Source: Torymus aiolomorphi
Taxonomy: Eukaryota > Arthropoda > Insecta > Hymenoptera > Torymidae
Assembly (NCBI GenBank): GCA_036365515.1
Contig: CM070875.1
Coordinates: 101,167,128 to 101,231,127, forward strand
Direction: 5' to 3'
Length of the DNA: 64,000 nt
The notes under the pieces are model-generated. The model ran no database searches and was not told the DNA's origin. It was given only the letters and a program-made list of their open reading frames with translations. A program made the translations under genes and the position numbers. Positions 32,724 through 43,731 of the stretch are shown one piece after another (the first letter of the stretch is position 1; every line of letters begins with the position of its first letter).

Positions 32724-35700
32724 ATGAATACCATTACCGCGGGACAAATTAATGTAAACGGCCTATTTCCTTCACATTTTGCACTGCTCAAGGCCAAGGT
32801 TGCAGAGTCTAATTTTGATGTGATTTCCATCTCTGAAATCAAAATTGAACCTGATACGTCAGACTCTCACCTGACCCTCGACGGCTTTAATTTTTTTTCA
32901 TTTTGATCGGAAGGGAATTGGCGGTGGAGGTGTCGGTGTATACGTCCGCAACACGTTTCATGTAATGGTCCTAGCGACCTCCGACCCGCTCTTCGACAGA
33001 GACCACCTGCACCCCGAATTTATTATCTGTGAAATAGCGAGCAACGCCCTCAAACTCCTCTTTGCAGCCGTCTATCGTCAGCCTAAATCAGCATATCCGT
33101 ACCACTTCTTCAACTGCCTATCCACTTATTTCCCTCATTTTAACTCCTCTATCATCACAGGCGATTTCAACATAAACATGGCTACCCCGACTGACCCTGC
33201 CACTATCCGTTTACAGGACTACATCCACTCAAATTCTCTCCGTCTCGTGTCTTTCGACCCCACACACCATCAGCTCTGGCGTGGATCCCACACCTGCATC
33301 GATCTCTTTATAGTAAAGAGTAGCGATAACGTCCTCTATTTCACGCAATTCGACGCGCCGTTTATCGCGGGGCACGATTTCCTGGAGATCGTGGTCGCGT
33401 GCTCTAAGCCACCTGCAGTATGTAAAACTATCAAACTCCGGAGCACCAAAAGTATCGATGTAATAGAGCTGAGCGAGCGCCTCCTTCAACTACTTCCCCC
33501 ACCATATCTCCTTCCCCTATCACCGCCTAACACTTTCATATCCACTACATCCGCCTCTGAATTCATCCTGGGGCCTTGCTCTGTCGATGTGAACGCGGCT
33601 GAGCGCGGACTCACTGGGGCTCTCGCTACGACATTCGACGTGCTTGCTCCTATTCGCTCTGTTGTGCTGTCTTCTCGCCGAAAACCGTGGTTCAATCCCC
33701 AGATTATGGCAATTATGAAAGCACGTGATCGTACCTACAAGACTGCGCGCACATCAGGTTTGCCAGCTGATCTCGCCCGCTTTCTATCCATCCGGTTTCA
33801 AGCCTTGAATGCTCTAGAGAGCGCAAAAAATCAACACATCATGGCGCGTTTGCAAGAAGCACCGACAGCGGAAGTTAAATGGCGCGAAATCCGGCGCTTA
33901 AAAGTCTTGGCTCCCAGCCTGCAGTCTCCCCTCCTCCGCTTCGACGCTGCGACCTTAAACGCGCACTACGCAGCTACGGTTAATCGTCACAGGCCGTTAA
34001 ACGAACTTGATTTCGATGCAGTTGCAAACAGATCGCATAGTGCCGATATAAACTGCTATTTCGACATCCGCCAGATCTCGGAGCAGGAGGTGGCTACCGC
34101 ACTTCGAGCTGCTTCGTCAAAATCTGCTGGTCACGATGGGTTAACAGTGCCCCTGCTGCAGATGTCCTCAGCGACGTGCATCCACTTCACGGCATTCGTT
34201 AACTCTTCGCTTATGTAAGCCCGCTTCCCTAGCGAATGGTAAAAGGCCCTCATTCGACCGGTGGCCAAAAGCAGAGCCGTAAACCAACCTAGTGATACAA
34301 GGCCTATCGCCCAGCTGCCGAAGTTGTCGAAAGTCCTCGAACGAATTGTCCGTGATCAGCTCCAGGGGTATCTTGAAGTAAATGCATCCTCCATCCACGC
34401 CAGGCAGGCTTCCGTCGAGGGCACAGCACGCAAACCGCGCTCTTAGGTGTGTTTGACGACGTGCGTCATGCTGTTGATCGGGGAATGCTTACATTTCTCA
34501 TTCTCTTCGACTTCTCGAAGGCCTTCGATTCGATACCCCACCAAACTCTGCTCGCCAAGCTGAGTGAACTCAACGTCTCGAATCGAGTGCTGAGGTGGTT
34601 CTTCTCATAACTCACAGATCGTCTTCAAGCTGTCGTTAACGACGCCGGCAATGTATCTGACTGGCTCCGTGTGGCATCGGGGGTTCCTCAAGGAAGCGTC
34701 CTTAGACCCCTACTCTTCGCCATTTTTATCAACGATCTCCCCTCTGCCATACGCTTTGCCAAAATCATGATCTTTGCCGATGACACCCAGCTCTACCTAC
34801 ATTTCTTCCCGAAAAACTTTGTGCAAGCCCTCGAGCAAATCACTTGCGACGCCCAAGCTGTCGCTGATTGGACCCGCGTAAATGGCCTACTGCTAAACGC
34901 AGATAAGACCAAAGTGGTTATCCTAGGTAGCGTGCTCTACACAACGAAACTCGACCTCCAGACCCTGCCACGCGTCGCCATTGACGGTCGCACGCTATCG
35001 TACAACACGGAGGCTAAAAGCTTGGGTGTAACTTTCACCCACACGCTCGACTGGCATTATCACGCGAAAAGCGTCTCGCGAAAAGTTTTCGGTGCCCTCC
35101 ACTCGCTGCGCTTCTATCGTCACGTGGTTAGTAGGGACGTGCGCCGGCTCCTCGTCGAAAGTCTGGTCCTCCCCAGCTTTAACTACGCGTGCGTTGTCTA
35201 CCACCACCTTAATAAGACGCGCATAAAAAAACTTGAGACAGCGTTAAATGCCTGTGTTCGCTATGTCATAGGTAACATTCCCTTTCGCGACCACGCCACG
35301 CCATACAGGCTCGGCTTAGGGTTGCTGTCCGCCTTCAGGCGATGCGAACTCTTTATTGGCCTCCAAGCCTTCAATGTCATCGCCAATGCGTACGGCTCAT
35401 ATCTCATTAACCACTTTAGCTGTCGTGTTAATGTCGAGCGAAATGTACGCCGCTCCGAGCGCCGCCCACCCGAGCCATTTGATCCACCCACACCACGCAC
35501 AGAAGCCTACAAGCATTCGTTTGCACTCGAATCAATTGCGCTCATAAACTCGCTCCGGATCAACAATTACAACCCGGAAAGCGTCCAGCAATTTAAGCGC
35601 TCTCTCCACTCTGCACTCTTCGATAGAGATGTCGCAGATTGGAACAAGCAAGTCAGAAACGAACGCCTACCAGCTGCTCTTGCTTTTCGAGCCGTTTCAG

Positions 35701-35738
35701 CCGCCCAGCCTATAGCCCTCCCACGCACGAGATTGTAG
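32724..35738 (+). pseudogene. Non-LTR element ORF2, endonuclease and reverse transcriptase, broken
   Basis: Starts MNTITAGQINVNGLFPSH. The endonuclease has ISISEIKI, ITGDFNIN and GHDFLEI. The reverse transcriptase has SAGHDGLTVPLL, TRPIAQLPKLSKVLERIV, LFDFSKAFDSIPHQTL, SGVPQGSVLRPLLF and the catalytic IFADDTQLYL, then thumb and C-terminal domains ending at 35738. The box normally reading SVLGPLLF has R for G here. Breaks: a frameshift in an 8-T run (about 32891-32898), TAA at 34216-34218 and at about 34240, a frameshift near 34410, and TAA near 34607 (before LTDRLQA). Two long frames remain (32965-34218 and 34671-35738). The intact protein would nick DNA and prime reverse transcription on it. 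Confidence 0.88.
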
Positions 35739-35861
35739 AAATCGTATAAAACGCTAGCCACACTCCACCTACCTATGCCGATGTCATCAAGCTGAATGCG
35801 TCCTAGCGCCTATTTCTAGAATTCATACTGTAAATATTGCGAATGTTTACATATCCCTCTG

Positions 35862-35912
<51 letters not shown>

Positions 35913-36087
35913 TAATTTACCACGTTTTGCGCCTATTTTTACATATCACTTTGTATATGCTTTGTATTTTTATTTTATTTTTATTTTATTTTTTTATTTT
36001 CCTTACTCGCTATTGTATAACTATTAAGCATCAGACGGGGTCATACCCCAAGGTGTCAATAAATGATCTAATCTAATCTAATCTTAA
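35739..36087 (+). terminator. 3' UTR, AATAAA signal and ATCTA tail
   Basis: Contains (CA)n then (TA)n (35870-35912), T-rich DNA, a hairpin-like GGGGTCATACCCC and AATAAA at about 36058. The tail of ATCTA units to 36087 marks the 3' end made during target-primed reverse transcription. Confidence 0.8.
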
Positions 36088-36745
36088 CGCCTCTGTCTCT
36101 ACGCCTTCGTGTCTAAGTGGATGTCTCTACGCCTCTGTCTCTACATCGCTGTTTCTACGTTTCTGTGTCTAATCTCTCTCTACGTCTCTGTCTTTACATG
36201 TCTATCTCGAACTCTATATCTGATCTCTGTCTCTACAGCTCTGTTTCTATTTTTCTGTCTCTACGTCTCGGTCTGTCCACCTCTGTCTCTACGTCTCTGT
36301 CTCTAATTCCCTGTCTCTGCGTCTCTATCTCTACGTCTCTGTCTCTGTTTCTCCGTTGTCGCTACGTCTCTATCTCTACGTCTGTGTCTCCCCGACTCTG
36401 TCTCTATGTCTCTGTCTCTCCGACTCTGTCTCTACATCTCTGCCTCTACGTTTCTGTTTCTACGTTTCTGTCTCCATGTCTCTGCCTGCACATCTCTGTT
36501 TCTCTGTCTACGTGTTTACGTGTCTGTCTCTACGTTTCTGTCTCTAATCTCTATCTGTTCGTTTCTGTTTTTACGTCTCTGTCTCTTCATCTCCGTCTGT
36601 AATCTCTGTCTCTATGTCTCTGTCTTCTCGCCTCTGTCTCTATGTCTTTTTCTCTATGCGCCTGTCTGTACGTCTCTATCTCCACGTATCTGTGTCTACA
36701 TCTCTGTTTCTACGATTCGTTTCTACGTCTCTGTCAATAACAAAA
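36088..36745 (+). repeat. GTCTCTAC minisatellite, right half
   Basis: Resumes the same repeat as 29836-30645 directly after the element tail. Confidence 0.92.
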
Positions 36746-37143
36746 TTAATATTGATGTCCTTGACATCTTTTTGTAATTGTAACTCGTTATTTACGTTTT
36801 CTTTGTTAAAGTTGGAAGATCCTTTGGCTATTATCAAAAGCCTTTTTCTGGAGAAACTACGTTATTGATCATGGTATCATGTTTATAAAAATAAATAGAT
36901 CCTTCTAAAAATTTTTCTAAAACAGGAAAAGTGGTATTGGCGAAGGATCCCACTTTGCGAGAAGTTGCTGATGTAGAAATGAGATGGAGGAGTACTGAGT
37001 GGGGCGCTGAGGGCGGCGCTGAGGGGTGCTGAGGAGCGGCTGAGGGGGCGCGAGGAAATGACAACGGGGTACGAGGGGGTGCGATGGGGATGAGGGGGTT
37101 CTGAGTCGTAAGCTTTTTCTTACAACTATATATAATATTGGAT

Positions 37144-37144
<1 letters not shown>
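36746..37144. other. Dispersed repeat and G-rich block
   Basis: 36800-36900 carries the GTTGGAAGATCCTTTGGCT repeat seen at 18040 and 28568. 36960-37110 is G-rich with GCTGAGGGG words. No genes. Confidence 0.5.

Positions 37145-37202
<58 letters not shown>
37145..37202 (+). repeat. (CA)n microsatellite
   Basis: CA array directly next to a Helitron-type 3' end. Confidence 0.95.
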
Positions 37203-37204
<2 letters not shown>

Positions 37205-37340
37205 TTAGGGCTTCGCCCCTGCTTGCTCCGCCCACCAACCCCCATTCATAAATTGGTGAACTATTTATTTATTAGACTTATTGTTTAGTAATTTATTATC
37301 AAAATTATTCAAGTTATTATTCAGGTATATTAACTGTTTC
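37205..37340 (-). mobile_element. Helitron 3' terminus, non-autonomous
   Basis: Minus strand ends in GGGGCGAAGCCC then CTAA with host T at 37204. The adjacent sequence GCTCCGCCCACCAACCCCCA then TTCATAAATT is shared with 56575-56640, showing a repeated family. No helicase sequence nearby. Confidence 0.55.
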
Positions 37341-37527
37341 ATATAATCGCTACGCTCGAAATTATTTTTTTTTTTTTTTATATTAAAACGAAACTGTATT
37401 CCACGTTACCTTGAAGGTACAATTAATTCCCATTTCTTTATTGACTTTATAGAGATTTGTTGAAGAAACGAAGAGTTCTCCACGTTACCCTGGGGTGTAC
37501 TGTTCGTGAACGCGTTGGATTGTTATT
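37341..37527. other. AT-rich spacer
   Basis: Includes a T run near 37365-37379. Nothing recognisable. Confidence 0.4.
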
Positions 37528-37822
37528 TTAAGGTAGTTCACCACACATATGTAGCAATATATATACATATGTAGTAATATATATTTGCATGTATAATAAA
37601 AATTTGCATAGAAGCGACGTGTTATGAAGTTTCAAAATAATTAATTGTTGATATTAGCGCCAATACAACGTAATTTTGCATGAAAAAAATGCTTTCTATT
37701 TCTTAAGACATCCATCATTCGAATAAACTTGATATGGTTGTATCAAATATAAAAGACAAAACAAAAAAATTCATTACGTATAGCTATATATATTGCTATA
37801 TATGTGTGATGAACTACCTTAA
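37528..37822. mobile_element. MITE with TTAA-flanked inverted ends
   Basis: TTAAGGTAGTTCACCACACA at the left is mirrored by TGTGTGATGAACTACCTTAA at the right; about 36 bp pair with two mismatches. TTAA at both ends is consistent with a piggyBac-type target site. The interior is AT-rich and non-coding, so any transposase must come from elsewhere. Confidence 0.7.
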
Positions 37823-38063
37823 GTGGTATCCTTCGCTAATAGCCCTACATTACCACTGTTAACTTAAAATTTCATAATTATTAAATATATTTTTATATTA
37901 TTTACATTATTTTCGATTTCTATTTTAAATTTATGAATATATTTATCAAAAATTGTTGAATAGTTATTTATTAAAAATAAATTGTTTTAATTTAATTTAC
38001 CCTTTAATATATGTTATTATAAGTTTTTTATAATTTGGAAACATTTATATTTATTCTTCCTGT
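37823..38063. other. AT-rich spacer
   Basis: No features seen. Confidence 0.4.
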
Positions 38064-38560
38064 ATATGAGGCATTTCACGTCAACTGTCCCAGCGCGGCG
38101 CGCGATCGCCAAATCGTGCTATATCTAGCTCACGTTTACGATACTAAAACGTACTTAAAAAAATTTTATGATAAGCATTTCCGACGTATTTTTTTCTCAG
38201 CTTTCCAATGGTGTAGACAGTATTCCCGAAATTTTCCATTTTCGCCTTCAAAAAGTACAAAACGTGTTATATCTTAAGAAGTGTATTTTTAATATTTTTA
38301 CCCTCTAGATCGAAAGCTGAGCATTTTTACGTAGAAAAGGATAGTTTCCAAAGAGTGCCCGAAAGGTTTTCTGCGAGAAATAGAATGCGAAAGAGTAGAC
38401 GCATCGCCTTCCCGGCGCGCGGGACTACGCGGTACAGCGCGCGGGCTGCGCTTGCCTCGTTGCCTAATAATAATCTTTTATAATCTTTAATTCTTTACCT
38501 GTTTTTTTTTATTCTTGAATAACGCATGGAATATTTTATTAATTATTTCATAAAAATAGT
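38064..38560 (+). repeat. Left terminal inverted repeat
   Basis: Inverted partner of 41820-42318, with a GC-rich middle (GGCGCGCGGGACTACGCGG) and AT-rich remainder. A shorter, more diverged version of part of this repeat also occurs inside at about 41540-41780. Confidence 0.85.
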
Positions 38561-38686
38561 ATATTAAGGTACAAGTGACGAAAGTTGAAGTTCCGCCACT
38601 GCGTGAAGTTGGCGCCCGAGGCGAAGTCGAGGGCGCCATATCACGCAGTGGCGGGCCTTGAAGTTTCGTCACTTGTACCGTATACT
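38558..38686. repeat. Nested hairpin 1
   Basis: Inverted halves: AGTATATTAAGGTACAAGTG ... GGCGCCC on the left against GGGCGCCATATCACGCAGTG ... CGTATACT on the right. About 55-bp arms, short GC-rich loop. Confidence 0.8.
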
Positions 38687-38763
38687 ATTTTACTTGATGT
38701 CCGGTGGAAGGTACGTTTGCCACTGACAATGATAACGCACCCGACGGGCTCGAGAGCATTGAG

Positions 38764-38833
38764 TTCGATGCCCGCCCCCGACATTTGCGGCACGAGCGCA
38801 GCGAGTGCTGCTGGTCGGGGGGCGGGCATCGAA
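38764..38833. repeat. Nested hairpin 2
   Basis: TTCGATGCCCGCCCCCGAC pairs with GTCGGGGGGCGGGCATCGAA; the loop contains GCACGAGCGCAGCGAGTGC, itself a small hairpin. Confidence 0.8.
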
Positions 38834-39098
38834 AACATCTCGTGCATAATTTTAGTAAATGAATTTTACTGAAGATCATGTAAAATATTTTTATTTTACG
38901 TGCAATTGTTACAATTGTTACACGTACAATTATTAAACATGCGGTACTTTTGCTCCATTTGTAGCAACAAAGTCAACTACTTTATTTGTATCTGAAAAAA
39001 TAAATGATCACTCAAGAAGAAATTCTCACAAAAAGTGCGACATTATTAACGAACAATCTTTTATCCATTTCACAAATTAAAGCAATATAAATCACTTG

Positions 39099-39269
39099 TA
39101 TACCCGATTGGCCGCATTGATTCTGACAATGCATACCCCGTTAGTGATTGTCACACATAATATTTAAATCGTTAGTATACCTCGAAAATGATATGAACAT
39201 TCAAAAGGTTATGTGTGAGTGCCACTAACGGGATATACATTGCTAGAATCAATGTCCATCGGGTGTACC
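39099..39269. repeat. Nested hairpin 3 (MITE-like)
   Basis: About 60-bp arms with several mismatches; CCCGTTAGTG on the left against CACTAACGGG on the right, and the ends ATACCCGAT / ATCGGGTGTAC. Confidence 0.7.
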
Positions 39270-39480
39270 TTGATGATCAGAAGTGATAGTTTTTGTTGTA
39301 AATATAGGTTAATGACTTTGAATATGTTGACAAAACCTCTAAAACAATCTATTAATAAAGTCTACAGTTGCCTAGTTACCAACTCAGAATCAATGGTTTA
39401 ATGTCCTTCTTTCGCCATCGAAAACAGTGGCGAAACCACGTACTTTCCACCAGAGCATCAAGAAAAGTAAAATTTTTAAA

Positions 39481-40368
39481 TTAACGTTTGTTTTTCAGTG
39501 TAGATAATTTTTTTGTTTTTGGTTTCACAGCTTTCTTGGGGAAGATTTTATACTCAGAACTAAGAGAGGTTTTTTTGAGCTTCAATGTACTTTCATCTAT
39601 TGGAATAATAGCATGATACAGTAACGTGCCTGGTATAGATTTAGCCTTGTTCAGTCTTGGTTTTATTTTCAAAACCGTTTCTTCATACGCTTCTTTACTG
39701 CTATAAAAAACTTTCGTTTCTTTGCAGTAATCTTTAGCCCAGTTACAGAGCTCTTCTGGCGTTAAAATATGATTACTAGAAGAAACTTGTAAACTCGCTC
39801 GTTTTGCACCTCTTTTTAGGTTCGCGCCTATACCATCGCACGCACTTTTGCCATGTGCTGTGGAATGAAAATGCCACTCAGCTGTAACTCCAAAATCTTT
39901 CTCGTGAAATAGAAGATTTTGAAAATTGTATTTATTTTTAAAATGGCGACCTGCTCCACCAGTCAAATAATAAACTTTCTTGACTGCAAAATTAGTTTTA
40001 AGATAAGATATTACTATTTTTTGGTATTCATAAACGGCTATGGTATCATGATTTAAGTTGTCAAAAATCACAGCAATGCTTACATGTTTGGGTTCATCGT
40101 TTTGTTTATAGTACACTAGAACTGTAAAAACTGTTGCTTGGTTGTTATTCCAGTGGAAGGATTGTGTAGAATTTTGTATAACGAAAGCATAATTTTCTGC
40201 AAAATCGCAACATACGAGAAATTCTCCTTCTTGAAGATTGCTTTTTACGTTATTTACAAAAAGTGATTGTTTCTTAGCAAAAAAATCGTGAGTTTTTAAT
40301 TTCATTAATTTCTCCCCCAGTATGTCTATAAATTCGTGCACATTTACAGTTTTGGAAGCTTTGTACAC
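39481..40368 (-). pseudogene. Transposase C-terminal part of long-TIR element
   Basis: 295 residues continuing the frame at 40344-41348 after a single frameshift near 40345-40375 (the overlap reads TDRCTKLPKL in one frame and SKTVNVHEFIDIL in the other). Notable blocks: EGEFLVCCDFAENYAFVIQN, VIFDNLNHDTIAVYEYQ, YYLTGGAGRHFKNKYNFQNL and HGKSACDGIGANLKRGA. In related insect sequences as I remember them the third block carries an Asp (SDGA) where this copy has TGGA; if that Asp is catalytic the copy is dead. The C terminus is Lys-rich. The family is a widespread transposase-like group that I cannot name with confidence. Confidence 0.65.
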
Positions 40369-41348
40369 CTATCTGTTTGAAACCACGATTGATACTCGAT
40401 TTGAAAAATATCATTTTCATCAAAACATTTAAGTAAATGTTTTCGTAATATAGACGTATTGGGGCAATCCAAACAGTCACCCAAATAACATCTATCGTGT
40501 GAGTCATGACACACAATTGCTTGGATGCAATCGTGATAGTTTTTCAGGGGCAATTGGGTGTCTTTAGTTAAATTTTCTATGTCCATAGCACTTAGCATGA
40601 GCTTCACATTTTCATGATGCCCACACACGCATACATTATCTGTATCGCTACTCCCAGCTAAAACACAATATGGTGGCCTCAATTCTGTAAATTCCGTAAA
40701 ACCAATGTTAAAGTACTCATTTTCTTGTTTATATAAATTATACAATTCATTTAAATTACCAAGCAGTAATCTTTTTTGAATATGTTCTCTTTTGCCATTA
40801 CTCTGTTTAATAGATAGATAATCTTTTGAACCCGGCATGATTCGACTTACATCATCTATCTCATAAAAAGATTTGACAGAATTTACAGTATCAGCTGGAA
40901 GTAGTTTGCCACGTTTCTTAGCAGGTATTGAAAATATTCCGCTATTTGCTACCGAATCTTTCGCTTCGCGAGCCTCCCGTTCACTGCAATTGAATTCTCG
41001 CATCAAGTTCTTACGAGACCAAAACTCCGGTGCAAGAGTTAATAGCTGAATTTTTTCTTGCTTATTTGTTAACTCTGAAAATGTTTTCTTAATTTGTTGG
41101 AGAACTGCAACACCAGCTTTATGATATTCATCATCGCACACTATTTTAGCTTTTTTAGCATCAGTTTTAGGTAAATTTGATTTCTGATTATAAATTTGGC
41201 GTCGACAGGTTAAACATATTTTAGCATTTTCAGGTACTAAAGGAAATGCACTTCTTAAAAGTGTTGGAAAATCAGTCAAATTCTTAGATGCAGAGTGATC
41301 ATTTTTATTTAAAGGATTTATACATTTCAATTTCGAATGTGAATCCAT
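40344..41348 (-). pseudogene. Transposase N-terminal part of long-TIR element
   Basis: 334 residues starting MDSHSKLKCINPLNKNDHSA. An N-terminal zinc-finger-like pair ICLTCRRQIYN lies near residue 45. A helical region with FNCSEREAREAKDSV suggests DNA binding. Further on come CVCGHHENVKLML and CHDSHDRCYLGDCLDCPN, another Cys/His cluster likely binding zinc. It ends where the frameshift moves the reading to the next frame. With 39481-40368 it makes a protein of about 625 residues, filling the space between the inverted repeats. The promoter should lie in 41349-41800. Confidence 0.65.
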
Positions 41349-41819
41349 TTTAATCGTTTATAACAGAAATGGCAAGCTTTTTCTTTGCTATCAACGACAA
41401 ATTCGAAAAATTCGAGGAGGTAAAAGATAAAAAGTTATGGTAATTATATACTTTTGACGTGACAATTTTCATACAGAGTAAAAAGTGTGGACGCCACCTA
41501 CCGAATGAAAAATAAATGATTGCATGTCGCACGGCAAACCGTGCTGTACCGCGCGTAGCGCAGAATATGCTTTCGCTCTGCCGTGCATATAATCTTTCGC
41601 GTTTTATTTGTATAGTATAAAACATCTTGGACTCTTTTTGGGAAATATCCTTTCCTACCTAGAAAAAGGATAGCTTTCAATATTATGGGTAAAATAAAAT
41701 ACTAAAAATGTACTTTTCGAGATATAGCACGTACAAAAAACAAAAAAATTATCTACACTGAAACACAAACGTTATTACAAGAGTTTGCACATATTGCTGT
41801 TAATTTTGAAATTTTATTT
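41349..41819. other. Upstream region with internal TIR-like sequence
   Basis: 41490-41780 echoes parts of the terminal repeat (TGTACCGCG..., CTCTTTTTGGGAAATATCC, ATATAGCACGT). The stretch ATTATCTACACTGAAACACA (about 41750) is the inverse of sequence around the transposase stop (about 39486-39515), so the coding core is itself bracketed by short inverted copies. Confidence 0.6.
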
Positions 41820-42318
41820 TTTTATGAAATAATTAATAAAATATTACTCCATGCGTTATTCAAGAATAAAAAAAAAAACAGGTAAAGAATCAAAGATTAT
41901 AAAAGATTATTATTAGGCAACGAGGCGAGCGCAGCCCGCGCGCTGTACCGCGTAGTCCCGCGCGCCGGGAAGGCGATGCGTCTACTCTTTCGCATTCTAT
42001 TTCTCGCAGAAAACCTTTCGGGCACTCTTTGGAAACTATCCTTTCCTACGTAAAAATGCTCAGCTTTCGATCTAGAAGGTAAAAATATTAAAAATACACT
42101 TTTTAAGATATAACACGTTTTGTACTTTTTGAAGGCGAAAATGGAAAATTTCGGGAATACTGTCTACACCATTGGAAAGCTGAGAAAAAAATACGTCCGA
42201 AATGCTTATCATAACATTTTTTTTAGTACGTTTTAGTATCGTAAACATGAGCTAGATATAGCACGATTTGGCACTCGCGCGCCGCGCTGGGACATTTGAC
42301 GTGAAACGCCTCATATGT
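41820..42318 (-). repeat. Right terminal inverted repeat
   Basis: Inverted partner of 38064-38560; same GC-rich middle (CCGCGTAGTCCCGCGCGCC). Confidence 0.85.
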
Positions 42319-43588
42319 ATTGTTGCTTTTAAACATTATGTTGGATACATGAAAGAATTTAATATAATGTAGTATAATTGATTTAAAAATTAATGTAGTT
42401 TAGTTCTTAAGAATAATTTTCTTTTATAGCTTATGTATGTATATACTTTTGTATTTTACTTTGTATTTTACTTCTATTTGAAACTTACAAAAATATTTAT
42501 GAAGGATCAATTTTCAAATTTCTATTTAAATTTTCTTTCACATATCCTGTAACGTTTGGGTAAGCTATTTATAATAAGGAAACATATATTTTTATTGATT
42601 CTGTTGTATACATTTCATGATGTATACATATATCTTTATTGTTTCTATTGTATACATTTCTACTTTTAAACATTGTATTGGATACGTGAAAGAAATTAAT
42701 GTAAAATAGTAGATTTAGAAATTAATATAGCTAATGCCATTTTTGTGAAATTTCAAATATTTCATACCAAAAAATTGAATTTGTATATTGAAAATATTAT
42801 CTTTGCTTTTGATACTCGTTAATTTTATTTTTCATATTTCTCCATTAAATTTGTTAAACAATTTAAATCATATTCTTTAAGTAAACTATTATAATAGTCA
42901 TTATAATTATTTTCTTCTTTTTCACGGGTTTCTATTATTTTATTCATTTTGTCTAGTTTTATAGCGCTCTTTAAATTATATACTTCTACGTATTTTCTTT
43001 TATGTTGAATCCCAATTAACGGTGCTTGTATGATAGTCACATTATTATCATATTGGTTGATTTGAATATTTAAATATATTTCATATTCGTCTTGTTCATT
43101 TATGTGATTCTGTAACTGTTCGATTAATTCATCTAATTCTCTTGCGTGTTGCATACTACGCACTTCGATATATATATATATATATATATATTGTACAGGA
43201 TCCTATCTTAGTGAACTCCATCTTGAATCACCTTGTTCAGCCATCTTGTATTGTACTAAATAATAGTTAATTAGATTAAGTAAATTATTTTACATTGAAT
43301 TTAAAATTCAATTAAATTTGAATTAGATTTGATTAATTATTTTCTGATATTTGTTTCCTAAATTACCTTGATCAATTATATTGTGTTATTATTCTAACGT
43401 CATTAAATAGACAAAATTATTGGTACTATTAAAATATTATATGAATAGTTTATGTTTGAGTTATTAAGTTTAAAAATGTTATTATTTTATTTATATTATA
43501 TTACAATATCGTTATCTTATTAAGAAAATTAGTATATTTCTTTCCAAATAATATTTGTTACTTCTGTTTTATTTTCAGATTCTTTTTA
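42319..43588. other. AT-rich region with a hypothetical frame
   Basis: Contains two near-repeats of a segment with TTGTATACATTTC (about 42600-42690) and a (TA)n at 43169-43192. The only frame of note is 42825-43163. Confidence 0.4.
42825..43163 (-). CDS. Hypothetical 112-residue protein
   Basis: Starts MRSMQHARELDELIEQLQNH and is rich in charged residues and Asn, with heptad-like spacing at the N terminus that could form a coiled coil. The C-terminal half (KLDKMNKIIETREKEENN) is also helical and charged. There is no signal peptide or membrane segment and I recognise no family. The codon choice is AT-driven like the surroundings. It could be an exon or a remnant of a mobile-element gene, or chance in AT-rich DNA; the balanced amino-acid composition slightly favours true protein origin. 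Confidence 0.3.
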   Translation of the reverse strand: MRSMQHARELDELIEQLQNHINEQDEYEIYLNIQINQYDNNVTIIQAPLIGIQHKRKYVEVYNLKSAIKLDKMNKIIETREKEENNYNDYYNSLLKEYDLNCLTNLMEKYEK

Positions 43589-43673
43589 TGTGTACGTGCG
43601 TGCGTGCGTGCGTGCGTATGCGCGCGCGCGCGCGTGTGTGTGTTTGTGTATGTGTGTGGGTGTGTGTGTGTAC

Positions 43674-43716
<43 letters not shown>

Positions 43717-43731
43717 TGTGTGTGTGTGTGT
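43589..43731 (+). repeat. (GT)n microsatellite
   Basis: GT array with GC and TA interruptions directly next to a solo LTR end. Confidence 0.95.

Larger units (their letters stand above)
30646..36087 (+). mobile_element. Full-length-like jockey/CR1-type non-LTR element
   Basis: Begins in a CT tract, has an 870-bp 5' UTR, ORF1 with a PHD-like finger, ORF2 with endonuclease and reverse transcriptase, then a 3' UTR with (CA)n/(TA)n, AATAAA near 36058 and an (ATCTA)n tail to 36087. It sits inside the GTCTCTAC array. ORF2 has at least two frameshifts and three stops, so the copy is dead. Related to 7609-9278. Confidence 0.88.
38064..42318 (-). mobile_element. DNA transposon with about 490-bp terminal inverted repeats
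   Basis: The left arm (38064-38560) and right arm (41820-42318) are near-identical in reverse, beginning GAGGCATTTCACGTCAA on the left and ending GACGTGAAACGCCTC on the right. Two minus-strand frames between them form one transposase with a frameshift. The left interior contains three further hairpins that look like nested MITEs. Target duplication could not be decided (ATAT adjoins both ends and may be part of the repeat). Confidence 0.82.
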
